Shown: one piece after another, positions 6,788 through 12,616 of the stretch
How the letters are laid out: every line of letters starts with the position of its first letter
Position numbering within the stretch: position 1 is the first letter of the stretch
Assembly: GCA_009774245.1 (NCBI GenBank)
Contig: VSNM01000113.1
Location: 1 to 13,165 of the forward strand
DNA: 13,165 nt
From: Lachnospiraceae bacterium
Lineage (GTDB): Bacteria > Bacillota > Clostridia > Lachnospirales > Lachnospiraceae
Reading direction: 5' to 3'
The notes under the pieces: model-generated
What the model was told of the DNA's origin: nothing
Database searches by the model: none
Seen by the model: the letters and a program-made list of their open reading frames with translations, nothing else
Translations under genes and position numbers: made by a program

Positions 6788-7305
6788 ATCTTTAAATTAT
6801 ATTTTTCACACTCTGCCTCTAATTTGGGAAAATTTAGGCAGCGATTCCTTCCTGCAAATGGTTCATTGGATATGTATTTCCTATACAGGACATTTGCTTT
6901 ATTGCAGATTACCTCATTATTCGTCTGACACCATTCCAGTTCCAAAGTACATAACTTCTTATAATATCTGATATTTTCTCTATCCCTCTTAAAAATGGTG
7001 GTATCAACAAGCTGCAATTGTTCTTCTTCAATAGGTATCATCAGATTAAAATTCAGAACGCCTAATAATTTTCCTTTTACTTCAATTTTGGAAAAGTCCA
7101 TAGAGTTTTTCATGTTCTTATGTTTTTCCTTTGGCGATGAAAGCGGTATGCAATATTTGTGAAAGCCACAAATAACAACGATCCCGATAAAAACCCTGTT
7201 ATCCTTTCCTGCCTGTGGCGAAACAGAAAGCACTTTATCGTCTATATTATGTAGATTACGGATATATTTCATATCCACCTTGTATAATTTAAAATCTGTC
7301 TGCAT
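6769..7305 (-). CDS. toxN: Type III toxin-antitoxin system toxin, ToxN/AbiQ family endoribonuclease
   Basis: 178 aa, the usual length for ToxN/AbiQ, starting at ATG 7305 behind GAGGAG. Matching family features, in order, are FKLYKVDMKYIRNLH (first strand and helix), FIGIVV (39-44), PLSSPKEKHKNMKNSMDF (54-71, containing the conserved serine and lysine of the active-site loop), GVLNFNLMIPI (82-92), and a C-terminal helical region with YRKYI and RCLNFPKLEAECEKY. These toxins cut mRNA at A-rich sites and are held inactive by a repeat-containing antitoxin RNA that they process themselves; several give phage resistance by abortive infection. The upstream DNA shows the expected structured RNA, terminator and promoter. 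The ToxN fold also occurs in CptN and TenpN, so the exact subfamily is open. Confidence 0.88.
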   Translation of the reverse strand: MQTDFKLYKVDMKYIRNLHNIDDKVLSVSPQAGKDNRVFIGIVVICGFHKYCIPLSSPKEKHKNMKNSMDFSKIEVKGKLLGVLNFNLMIPIEEEQLQLVDTTIFKRDRENIRYYKKLCTLELEWCQTNNEVICNKANVLYRKYISNEPFAGRNRCLNFPKLEAECEKYNLKIKRGTN

Positions 7306-7318
7306 ATATCTCCTCGTG

Positions 7319-7349
7319 AAAAATGGCTATGCGTTTCCACATAGCCATT
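7319..7349 (-). terminator. Attenuating terminator between the antitoxin RNA and toxN
   Basis: On the minus strand AATGGCTATG (7349-7340) pairs perfectly with CATAGCCATT (7331-7322) around an 8-nt loop and is followed by TTTTT-C. It lies 14 bases before the toxN ribosome binding site region. This is the standard position of the leaky terminator that keeps antitoxin RNA in excess over toxin mRNA in type III loci. Confidence 0.8.
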
Positions 7350-7414
7350 GTGTAGTAACTCCATTAGAGTTGCTAACGCTTTTAGCAGTCCACTTTGCGG
7401 TAGGACTCACCACT
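7350..7414 (-). ncRNA. toxI: Candidate type III antitoxin RNA (ToxI-like)
   Basis: About 65 nt between a strong promoter and the attenuating terminator, directly upstream of toxN. Two related hairpin units can be seen: GTCC/GGAC (AGTCC with GGACT) and AACTC/GGAGTT. Each is followed by an A-rich or CTA-rich single-stranded tail, roughly 30-36 nt per unit. The repeats are imperfect and only about two in number, fewer than in ToxI of Pectobacterium. The identification rests mostly on position. Known antitoxins are cut by the toxin into pseudoknotted units that block it. Confidence 0.6.
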
Positions 7415-7420
7415 AATAGT

Positions 7421-7448
7421 ATAATACCATATTTCTGAAAATAGTCAA
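7421..7448 (-). promoter_or_regulatory. Promoter of the antitoxin-toxN transcript
   Basis: On the minus strand TTGACT (7448-7443), a 16-bp spacer ending in TGG, and TATTAT (7426-7421). The TG one base before the -10 box makes it an extended -10 promoter. The expected transcription start is near 7414, at the first nucleotides of the antitoxin RNA. Confidence 0.7.
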
Positions 7449-7511
7449 TCCGTTTTCAAAAATTGGTCTAAAATTTAGCATTTTAGTATAAAAGTCCAAT
7501 ATAAAAGATTT

Positions 7512-8756
7512 CTATTTTAATCCATCTTTAACAGCGTCCGCAGTATATTTTTTTCCTGCAATAGTAATTGCCAAATTGTCAGCGCAGCCGGAAAATACAT
7601 ATTCACCCATTTCAATAGCTCCATTCCCGATATCAACTGTTTCTAATTTCTTACAATATTGAAATACCCTGTCATCAATTTTAATCTCATTATCTGGCTT
7701 TGAATTATCGCATATTGTAATATCGACAAGATCCTCACAGCTATAAAAAGCATATTCCCCCATAACAACCAGATTACAGTCTATACTTACAGTAGTCAAA
7801 TCCTCACAACTGGAAAAAACACTGTCGCCCATGTCAACTTTGGAACCTGTAACCGTTAAACTTTCAAGGGAACTGTATTGAAAAGTCCTGTCATCAAAAG
7901 TTAATGTACAATTTGTCATCTCGACTTTAGCGGAATCGCCACAGCTATAAAAGGCGTATTCTTTGGTTTCTACTATGCTGTCCGTAAACACAATGGAAGT
8001 CAGGTCTTCACAGGAAGAAAAAGCGCTTTTTTCAATCTCCATTTCACAGTCACTGATGGTCAGGCTGATAAAATCACCATATTGGAAAGCGTTTTCTTCA
8101 ATAATGCCGGTACAGTTAGAAAAAGTCACCTCCGCATCTTTGCCGCAGCTGTAAAAGGCATATTCATCTGCCTGAATATTGCAGTCTCTAAAAGTAATCG
8201 AAGCTAAATCCTCACAGGAAGAAAAAGCGCTTTTGTTTATTACCGGACTGCCGCCGATTATATTTACCGCCGTAAATTCACCGTATTGGAAAGCATTCTC
8301 GTCTATTTCATAATTGTAATTTACCAACGTAATGCTGTCCACATTTTCGAGAGAGTATAAGGCATATTTCCCAATCAGTGTAACAGTATCTCCATTTGGA
8401 CTTTCCAAAGGTATGACAATATCTTTCTCTGTACAGGTGCCGATTCCGGTGATTGTACAGGTGCCGTCACCATTGCTTTCAAATTCAAAACCCTCGGAAG
8501 GTTTTAAATCAGTTTCTACGGTCTGGTTATTTTGAGTCTTTTCATCAGTGTCAGAATTTTCTTTTGTGCTTGGAACTGTGGTTTCTGTTACGGGACTATC
8601 CTTATCACTGACCCCGTTACTCTCTGTTACGGTATCCGCTGAACTGATTTCATTATCCGCAGCATTTATGTCACTATTATTTCCACAGCCTGAAAGACAT
8701 AACAAAGTACACATTACGACACACAATGGATTTGATAATTGCATTTTTTTACTCAT
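7512..8756 (-). CDS. BspA-like leucine-rich repeat surface lipoprotein
   Basis: 414 aa from ATG at 8756, eight bases after GGAGG; an upstream in-frame ATG at 8771 overlaps that site. Residues 5-24 are a lipoprotein signal ending in LSGC, with Cys24 as the lipidated residue. Residues 25-90 are a Ser/Thr/Asn/Asp-rich linker. From about residue 90 the N-terminal cap (FEFESNGDGTCTITGIGTCT) begins, then eleven 22-23-residue BspA-type repeats with Phe-containing turns FQYG, FSSCEDL and FYSCG. These three types alternate with an exact super-period of 68 residues. BspA-like proteins act in adhesion and binding to host or matrix components. It is probably anchored on the outer face of the cytoplasmic membrane. 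Its start overlaps the stop of a possible 43-aa frame. Confidence 0.88.
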   Translation of the reverse strand: MSKKMQLSNPLCVVMCTLLCLSGCGNNSDINAADNEISSADTVTESNGVSDKDSPVTETTVPSTKENSDTDEKTQNNQTVETDLKPSEGFEFESNGDGTCTITGIGTCTEKDIVIPLESPNGDTVTLIGKYALYSLENVDSITLVNYNYEIDENAFQYGEFTAVNIIGGSPVINKSAFSSCEDLASITFRDCNIQADEYAFYSCGKDAEVTFSNCTGIIEENAFQYGDFISLTISDCEMEIEKSAFSSCEDLTSIVFTDSIVETKEYAFYSCGDSAKVEMTNCTLTFDDRTFQYSSLESLTVTGSKVDMGDSVFSSCEDLTTVSIDCNLVVMGEYAFYSCEDLVDITICDNSKPDNEIKIDDRVFQYCKKLETVDIGNGAIEMGEYVFSGCADNLAITIAGKKYTADAVKDGLK

Positions 8757-8884
8757 AAACATTTCCTCCATTCTAAATTTTCGGTTCTAATATTTTGATA
8801 TTTGGTTTTCATAAACTTATTTTCTAAGTAGTTAAGCCAATCATAGAAACAATCTTCCATAGTTACGACCGCTCCCAACATCAT
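8753..8884 (-). CDS. Possible small 43-aa protein translationally coupled to the lipoprotein gene
   Basis: ATG at 8884 opens 43 codons ending in TGA at 8755-8753, which overlaps the lipoprotein ATG as ATGA, a typical coupling arrangement. The product starts MMLGAVVTMEDCFYDWLNYL and is Trp/Tyr/Asn-rich afterwards. No ribosome binding site is visible before the first ATG. An internal ATG (codon 9) has GGGAG about 12 bases upstream and would give 35 aa. I do not recognise the family. It may be an expressed leader peptide, or chance given the small size. Confidence 0.3.
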   Translation of the reverse strand: MMLGAVVTMEDCFYDWLNYLENKFMKTKYQNIRTENLEWRKCL

Positions 8885-8943
8885 GAAAAAACAAGTTTCA
8901 GACCAAATACCTTATTATTGAAGCAGATATTTTATTAACCTCC

Positions 8944-9273
8944 TTAATTTTTTTGTATCAAGCTATAAAGAATCTCAATCTGTTTCTCGATTCGCCCCTT
9001 TTCTTTTTCCAATTTCTTCATTTGGTTCTCCAAAAGTGGACTGATACTTGTTTTCGGCGCATCAATAATCTCTTTAATTTCTTTTACAGAAAATCCGATT
9101 TCCTGATACATACGAACGATACCAATCCTCTCTTGTGTAGCAGCATCGTACAGCAAATAACCCATCTTATTTTTTCCTGTCGGCTTTATAATTCCTACTT
9201 TCTCATATCCCTGCACCGCCCTTCTTGAAACTTTATACTTATCACACACTTCCCGCAATGTTGCATCCTGCAT
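8944..9273 (-). CDS. MerR-family transcriptional regulator
   Basis: 109 aa from ATG at 9273 behind AAGGAGG. Residues 5-30 (LREVCDKYKVSRRAVQGYEK) form the winged helix-turn-helix, and residues 38-75 complete the wing and helices (YDAATQERIGIVRMYQEIGF, KEIKEII). Residues 77-107 form the antiparallel coiled-coil dimerization helix. No ligand domain follows, so it is a short MerR-like repressor or activator of unknown effector; no Cys pair for metal or redox sensing is seen in the C-terminus. It lies upstream of the lipoprotein gene on the same strand, and a palindrome in its own promoter suggests autoregulation. Confidence 0.88.
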   Translation of the reverse strand: MQDATLREVCDKYKVSRRAVQGYEKVGIIKPTGKNKMGYLLYDAATQERIGIVRMYQEIGFSVKEIKEIIDAPKTSISPLLENQMKKLEKEKGRIEKQIEILYSLIQKN

Positions 9274-9290
9274 ACAGTTACCTCCTTATC

Positions 9291-9320
9291 AAAGTAAAAT
9301 TGCACGTTACGTGCAGTCAA
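9291..9320 (-). promoter_or_regulatory. merR-type promoter with a palindromic operator in the spacer
   Basis: On the minus strand TTGACT (9320-9315) is followed by the 15-bp palindrome TGCACGTTACGTGCA (9301-9315, overlapping by one base) and a weak -10 (TACTTT, about 9296-9291, 18-bp spacer). A dyad between the -35 and -10 boxes of an over-long promoter is the hallmark of MerR control, where the protein untwists the DNA. Confidence 0.6.
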
Positions 9321-9400
9321 CTGTTTTTTGTCAAAAATACGGTTTAAATATCTGCTTCATAACAGGAAGTGTTTTTTTTGCGAATTATGTACAAAAAATT

Positions 9401-9452
9401 CAAGGCACAAAAAAGTCTGTGAAATTTCTTTCACAGACTTTTTTGTGCCTTG
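9401..9452. terminator. 24-bp perfect-stem terminator downstream of the ExbBD-like operon
   Basis: The left arm 9401-9424 and right arm 9429-9452 are perfect inverted copies (CAAGGCACAAAAAAGTCTGT...), with a 4-nt loop TTTC. On the minus strand it lies about 20 bases after the last operon stop, and the arm runs into T-rich sequence, so it ends the operon transcript. It is unusually long and can work in both directions. Confidence 0.8.
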
Positions 9453-9471
9453 TAGAATCATATATTACAGT

Positions 9472-9897
9472 TTAATTATAGTTTACATCAATTTCCAAAG
9501 TACTTTCTATTTCCTTTAAAACATCCACCACCTCATCTAATGTTTGCTTATTTGCATTGGTATGCTGTAAATCTATCTTTTTGCATCCCGATTTTACAAT
9601 CTGATTCTTCATTTCATCAATACTGCCACATTCATTGTCATCAATTTTAATTATGTTCCAATCTATGACAATAATAATCGTGTCAGATTTCTCTTTACCT
9701 ATTTCCAAATCTGTCTCTTCATTTTCTGATTGACCGCCGGGTGCATTGAAAGAATCCACATTAATCTGATTTCCACTATTACCTACAGCAGCCTCTTTCG
9801 ATTCTTTATCTTTCTTTTTACATCCTGTCAATGAAAACACCATAGCAAAACACATTACAAAAATAATATAAGCCTTCCAAATCTTCTTGCTTTTCAT
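9472..9897 (-). CDS. Lipoprotein with an ExbD/TolR-like C-terminal domain
   Basis: 141 aa from ATG at 9897, overlapping the previous stop as ATGA and preceded by AGGAG. Residues 6-26 are a lipoprotein signal ending in LTGC (Cys26). Residues 27-70 are an acidic linker. Residues 72-141 (IIIVIDWNIIKIDDNECGSI ... NKQTLDEVVDVLKEIESTLE) show the strand-turn-helix-strand pattern of the periplasmic ExbD/TolR domain and align with the C-terminal part of the upstream gene product. It is the last gene of the operon. As a lipoprotein it would be held on the outer face of the membrane near the motor. The ExbD assignment is a structural guess from pattern; function is unknown. Confidence 0.6.
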   Translation of the reverse strand: MKSKKIWKAYIIFVMCFAMVFSLTGCKKKDKESKEAAVGNSGNQINVDSFNAPGGQSENEETDLEIGKEKSDTIIIVIDWNIIKIDDNECGSIDEMKNQIVKSGCKKIDLQHTNANKQTLDEVVDVLKEIESTLEIDVNYN

Positions 9898-10286
9898 CTT
9901 TCATTTCTCCTGTAATCGATTTTTATTTCCAAAGTTTCCTCTAAATTATTTAGCGTTTGCATAACTTCATCATAAGTCGCTTTAATTGCGTGTTCATGTT
10001 CAAAAATATATTCTGTCTCTTTTTGTTGAGAACTGATTTTACTTATTTTATCTGCTAAATCTTCTGCATCATCACATTCTTCTTCCCCAACATATATTTT
10101 GTTTTCTTCAACCCTTATGATTATCTCTTGATTTTGTGAATCAGCATCTATCTTATCTGTCTCTGAGGCAACCAAAACTTGATTTCCTTCTTTACTACCG
10201 TCCCCCAAATCAAACCCTCGTTTTCCAATAACCACGCCACACGCTAAAAATATTAAGATTACAACAAAAATAATTACTTTTTTCAT
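9894..10286 (-). CDS. Membrane-anchored protein with an ExbD/TolR-like domain
   Basis: 130 aa from ATG at 10286, about 9 bases after GGAGAA. Residues 3-21 form one hydrophobic segment (KKVIIFVVILIFLACGVVIG), which is an uncleaved anchor or an atypical lipoprotein signal; FLAC lacks the usual Leu at -3. The middle is acidic. Residues 55-125 (EIIIRVEENKIYVGEEECDD ... TYDEVMQTLNNLEETLEIKIDYR) have the same IIxV-NxIxVxxxEC-...-DEV-L-LE-TLEI pattern as the last gene of the operon, so the two are paralogs. It is six bases from the preceding stop and overlaps the next gene by 4 bases. Confidence 0.6.
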   Translation of the reverse strand: MKKVIIFVVILIFLACGVVIGKRGFDLGDGSKEGNQVLVASETDKIDADSQNQEIIIRVEENKIYVGEEECDDAEDLADKISKISSQQKETEYIFEHEHAIKATYDEVMQTLNNLEETLEIKIDYRRNER

Positions 10287-10292
10287 CTTAGG

Positions 10293-10940
10293 CTATTCTC
10301 CTTCTAAAATGTTAAGTCTATATCTTACTTTGTCGCCATACCTTGTTTCAAAATCTGTCAATACTTTTTCTACATCATTATAATCATCCGCATATATTTT
10401 GGTCATATCAACTGAAAAAACAAGATAAATATATTTATCCTCTACGTTTCCCTCTAATTCTTCATCAATAGATTCCTTTAAATCTAATTTCAAAGAATTT
10501 ACTGCATAATCCCATTCTTCCGTAGAAGTCCGTTTCACGCTATGCGTTTTATTATTTTCATCAGTTGCACACCCATAAGTCAAACATCTTGCAGTATTAT
10601 TATATCGGTTTTCTAATCCGATATTGTAGACAATAACAATGTCATCCATGTATTCATAGGAATTAACTTCATTTTCTGCATTATGCAGTTGTTCTAATAA
10701 TGTTTCTAAATCGCCTTCTTCAAGTTTTCCCAATGCGTTGGCTAATTCCTCGGAAATTCCCTCAAACTCCGCCAACTCTTTTTGCATCTCGGCATTCTCT
10801 TTTTGCAATTCGCCTACTTCTTGACTGCTCGCTTCTACAAGTTGAGAGTTCTTTATCATAACCGCAAAAATTAAAATCATCACAATATCAAGAAGTGATG
10901 TCAATTCGATTACGATATTTCTTATTCTGTTCTGCCTCAT
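10293..10940 (-). CDS. ExbD/TolR-like motor subunit with coiled coil
   Basis: 215 aa from ATG at 10940, overlapping the channel gene stop as ATGA, with GAGGAACAGG upstream. A short cytoplasmic N-terminus is followed by one membrane helix, residues 10-31 (VIELTSLLDIVMILIFAVMI). This matches the ExbD/TolR/MotB signature, with Asp18 as the expected proton-carrying aspartate. Residues 34-95 are a Glu/Leu-rich coiled coil, longer than the linker in ExbD. Residues 96-215 are an extracytoplasmic alpha/beta domain ending in KYIYLVFSVDMTKIYADDYN and VEKVLTDFETRYGD, similar to the ExbD fold. It would form the dimeric rotor/stator centre inside the channel pentamer. No OmpA-like peptidoglycan-binding motif is seen. 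Confidence 0.78.
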   Translation of the reverse strand: MRQNRIRNIVIELTSLLDIVMILIFAVMIKNSQLVEASSQEVGELQKENAEMQKELAEFEGISEELANALGKLEEGDLETLLEQLHNAENEVNSYEYMDDIVIVYNIGLENRYNNTARCLTYGCATDENNKTHSVKRTSTEEWDYAVNSLKLDLKESIDEELEGNVEDKYIYLVFSVDMTKIYADDYNDVEKVLTDFETRYGDKVRYRLNILEGE

Positions 10941-11419
10941 TCCTGTTCCTCTTTTCCTTCATATCGAACGACATAATTAGAATCTTCAACAATCCTTTCC
11001 ATAGGTCCAGAAGCTACTGCATCAATGCCCTTAAATACGATTGCAAATAAAATCCCCCAAAAAGTTGTACTTAATGCAACCATAAAATTCCCCGTTAATC
11101 CTTCAATATCGTCAAATTCTTTAATAAGTGCAGCCACAGTGCCTAAAATTCCTAATAAGGGAAATATAGCAGTAATATTCGTATAAAATGTATATAGGAT
11201 AATCATTATCTGATATTCTCCTTGCAATTTATCAATTTTATTACCGTCCCATCCCATGTCAGGAATAAATTTGCGAGCACTATTGCCTTTGCGGTATAAC
11301 AATTTAGACATCTTTTTCTCTGACATTATAGTAAGTACGAATATCACTGCATTTGCAATTGCAACAGTGATGATAACCTTATTCCCATATTGATAAAAAA
11401 GATTAACAATGGTATTCAT
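10937..11419 (-). CDS. MotA/TolQ/ExbB-family proton channel subunit
   Basis: 160 aa from ATG at 11419, seven bases after AAAGGA. Three membrane helices: residues 12-32 (KVIITVAIANAVIFVLTIM), about 70-100 (IIMIILYTFYTNITAIFPLL then GILGTVAALI), and 110-132 (FMVALSTTFWGILFAIVFKG). The PLLGILGTVAALI and ALSTTFWGILFAIV segments are the hallmark helices of TolQ/ExbB; the threonines in LGTV and STTF correspond to the conserved channel threonines. Five copies are expected to surround two copies of the partner encoded next. It is shorter than typical ExbB (about 220 aa) and has a small cytoplasmic part. It is the first gene of the operon. Confidence 0.85.
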   Translation of the reverse strand: MNTIVNLFYQYGNKVIITVAIANAVIFVLTIMSEKKMSKLLYRKGNSARKFIPDMGWDGNKIDKLQGEYQIMIILYTFYTNITAIFPLLGILGTVAALIKEFDDIEGLTGNFMVALSTTFWGILFAIVFKGIDAVASGPMERIVEDSNYVVRYEGKEEQE

Positions 11420-11490
11420 AATAAAATCCTTTCTATTAATTCTATTTTTTCTCAGAAAGTTTTTGACAAAATTACAAAATCTGACATTTT

Positions 11491-11520
11491 ATTATACACC
11501 AATCACTTACCTCTTTGCAA
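11491..11520 (-). promoter_or_regulatory. Promoter of the ExbBD-like operon
   Basis: On the minus strand TTGCAA (11520-11515), an 18-bp spacer and a perfect TATAAT (11496-11491). It lies between the terminator of the mobilization gene and the channel gene, leaving a leader of about 65 bases. The operon therefore appears to have its own vegetative promoter. Confidence 0.65.
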
Positions 11521-11548
11521 GAGCAACATGATATTTGGTTTGAAAAGA

Positions 11549-11569
11549 TAAAAGAGCGACTATCTCGCC
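11549..11569 (-). terminator. Intrinsic terminator of the mobilization gene
   Basis: On the minus strand GGGGCGA (11569-11563) pairs with TCGCTCT, including two G-U pairs, around the loop GATAG. It is followed by TTTT at about 11553-11550. It overlaps the stop codon of the gene (TAG at 11562-11560). Confidence 0.55.
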
Positions 11570-12396
11570 CCTTTATCCTTGTTTTTGGAAGTCCGAATTG
11601 TTTGTCTGTCTGCATTTTCCCTTTGATAATTCTGCAACCGCTTGTGAATGCGTTCTTTTTCCTGTCTTTGTGCATTGTCTCCATAAAGTTCCTCCCACCT
11701 GTCGGATTCTTCCTGATATTCAGCATTAGCGGTTTTGGCGACAGCAAAGGTTTTATAGAAATCATACACCGTTTTGAATCCATACCGCTTTACAATTCCC
11801 GACAAGCCGATTTTCAAGAGGTCTATTTCCTCATTTTTATGGTCTATTTTGCTCTGTATCTCTCCTTTCTTGGTAAGTTTCGCAAGTCCTTTCAGGCTGT
11901 CACGTTCCAGCTCTAAAGCGTTGCGTTCCCTCTCAGCGTCAAAAATGATGCCGTTCTGTCTGTTCAGTTCTTGGTAAATCTTTAGCAGCTTGGGATATGA
12001 AGCGGCTTCGGCGGACATAACAGGCTTTGGCGGTATCTGCGGCATTTTGTTTTCTGCTGTCTGTGCTTTGGATTCCGTTTCTCGGTTCGGCGTTAGTGCA
12101 TTGTTTGGCTGTTCTCTGCCAATACCTTTTTCCTGCTGTGATAAAGGCGGCTGTACCATTTGCGTATCAAAGAGCCTTGCTGACAGTTCCCTTGCCTTTT
12201 GCAGTACCTTTGAAATCAATAATGCCAGTGCCGCAACAGCAGTCATGATAATACTTCCCAGACGTTCCGGCTTGTTCCCGAACAGATTGAACGATTCCCT
12301 AACACGGTCAGTGATATATTCCTTTTTTATCTGTCGTATCTCTTTTTCCTCCACGCCGCTTACAATCGCCCTGTCAACCTCACGATTCCAGCGCAT
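11560..12396 (-). CDS. Mobilization/relaxase-like protein, C-terminal type region
   Basis: 278 aa counted from ATG at 12396, with no convincing ribosome binding site; only 7 codons separate it from an upstream in-frame stop. Residues 1-48 are charged (WNREVDRAIVSGVEEKEIRQ, then ITDRVRESFNLFGNKPERLG). Residues 49-66 are a hydrophobic segment (IIMTAVAALALLISKVL). Residues 85-130 are a polar linker. Residues 138-260 are a long coiled coil (RERNALELERDSLKGLAKLT, IVKRYGFKTVYDFYKTFAVA) ending in a basic tail. This looks like the C-terminal half of a Firmicutes relaxase or mobilization protein; no N-terminal His-triad nuclease domain is present. Either it is a separate subunit or it was cut from its N-terminal part. 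Confidence 0.5.
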   Translation of the reverse strand: MRWNREVDRAIVSGVEEKEIRQIKKEYITDRVRESFNLFGNKPERLGSIIMTAVAALALLISKVLQKARELSARLFDTQMVQPPLSQQEKGIGREQPNNALTPNRETESKAQTAENKMPQIPPKPVMSAEAASYPKLLKIYQELNRQNGIIFDAERERNALELERDSLKGLAKLTKKGEIQSKIDHKNEEIDLLKIGLSGIVKRYGFKTVYDFYKTFAVAKTANAEYQEESDRWEELYGDNAQRQEKERIHKRLQNYQRENADRQTIRTSKNKDKGAR

Positions 12397-12526
12397 ACGT
12401 ATTGATTTGCACTTTCACATCACCGCCTGGACGCGGATTATTATCACCGGATATTCTGTCATTGTGCAGAATGCTGTCACCATCTTTAAATTGACAGCGT
12501 CTTTTTCCGCGGTTTCTAATCTCCAT
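12380..12526 (-). CDS. Possible 48-aa overlapping frame before the mobilization gene
   Basis: ATG at 12526 opens 48 codons to TGA at 12382-12380, overlapping the next start by 17 bases. It reads MEIRNRGKRRCQFKDG at the start and NPRPGGDVKVQINTYALES at the end. NTYALE followed in the next frame by WNREVDRAIV would make a plausible continuous sequence, so this may be the upstream part of the same protein, separated by a frameshift, rather than a gene of its own. Confidence 0.3.
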   Translation of the reverse strand: MEIRNRGKRRCQFKDGDSILHNDRISGDNNPRPGGDVKVQINTYALES

Positions 12527-12616
12527 AAACGGCGGCTCTGCCAGATAGTAAAAGAGAGGACATGGGCTAACCCATATCCTCCAGTTCTTTTGAGATTGCT
12601 TTTAATCTCTCAGGGT

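Noticed and set aside
7468..7486. CTAAAAT-TTAGC-ATTTTAG hairpin downstream of the lipoprotein gene as a terminator.
   Set aside because: All A/T except one pair per arm and no clear T-run; too weak to call.
7963..8790. Several plus-strand frames opposite the lipoprotein gene.
   Set aside because: Their repeats simply mirror the repeated minus-strand gene; no ribosome binding sites.
10937..11419. Interpretation of the channel gene as ZorA of a Zorya system.
   Set aside because: ZorA is much longer with an extended coiled-coil tail, and no ZorB peptidoglycan-binding domain, ZorC/D/E helicase or nuclease is present.
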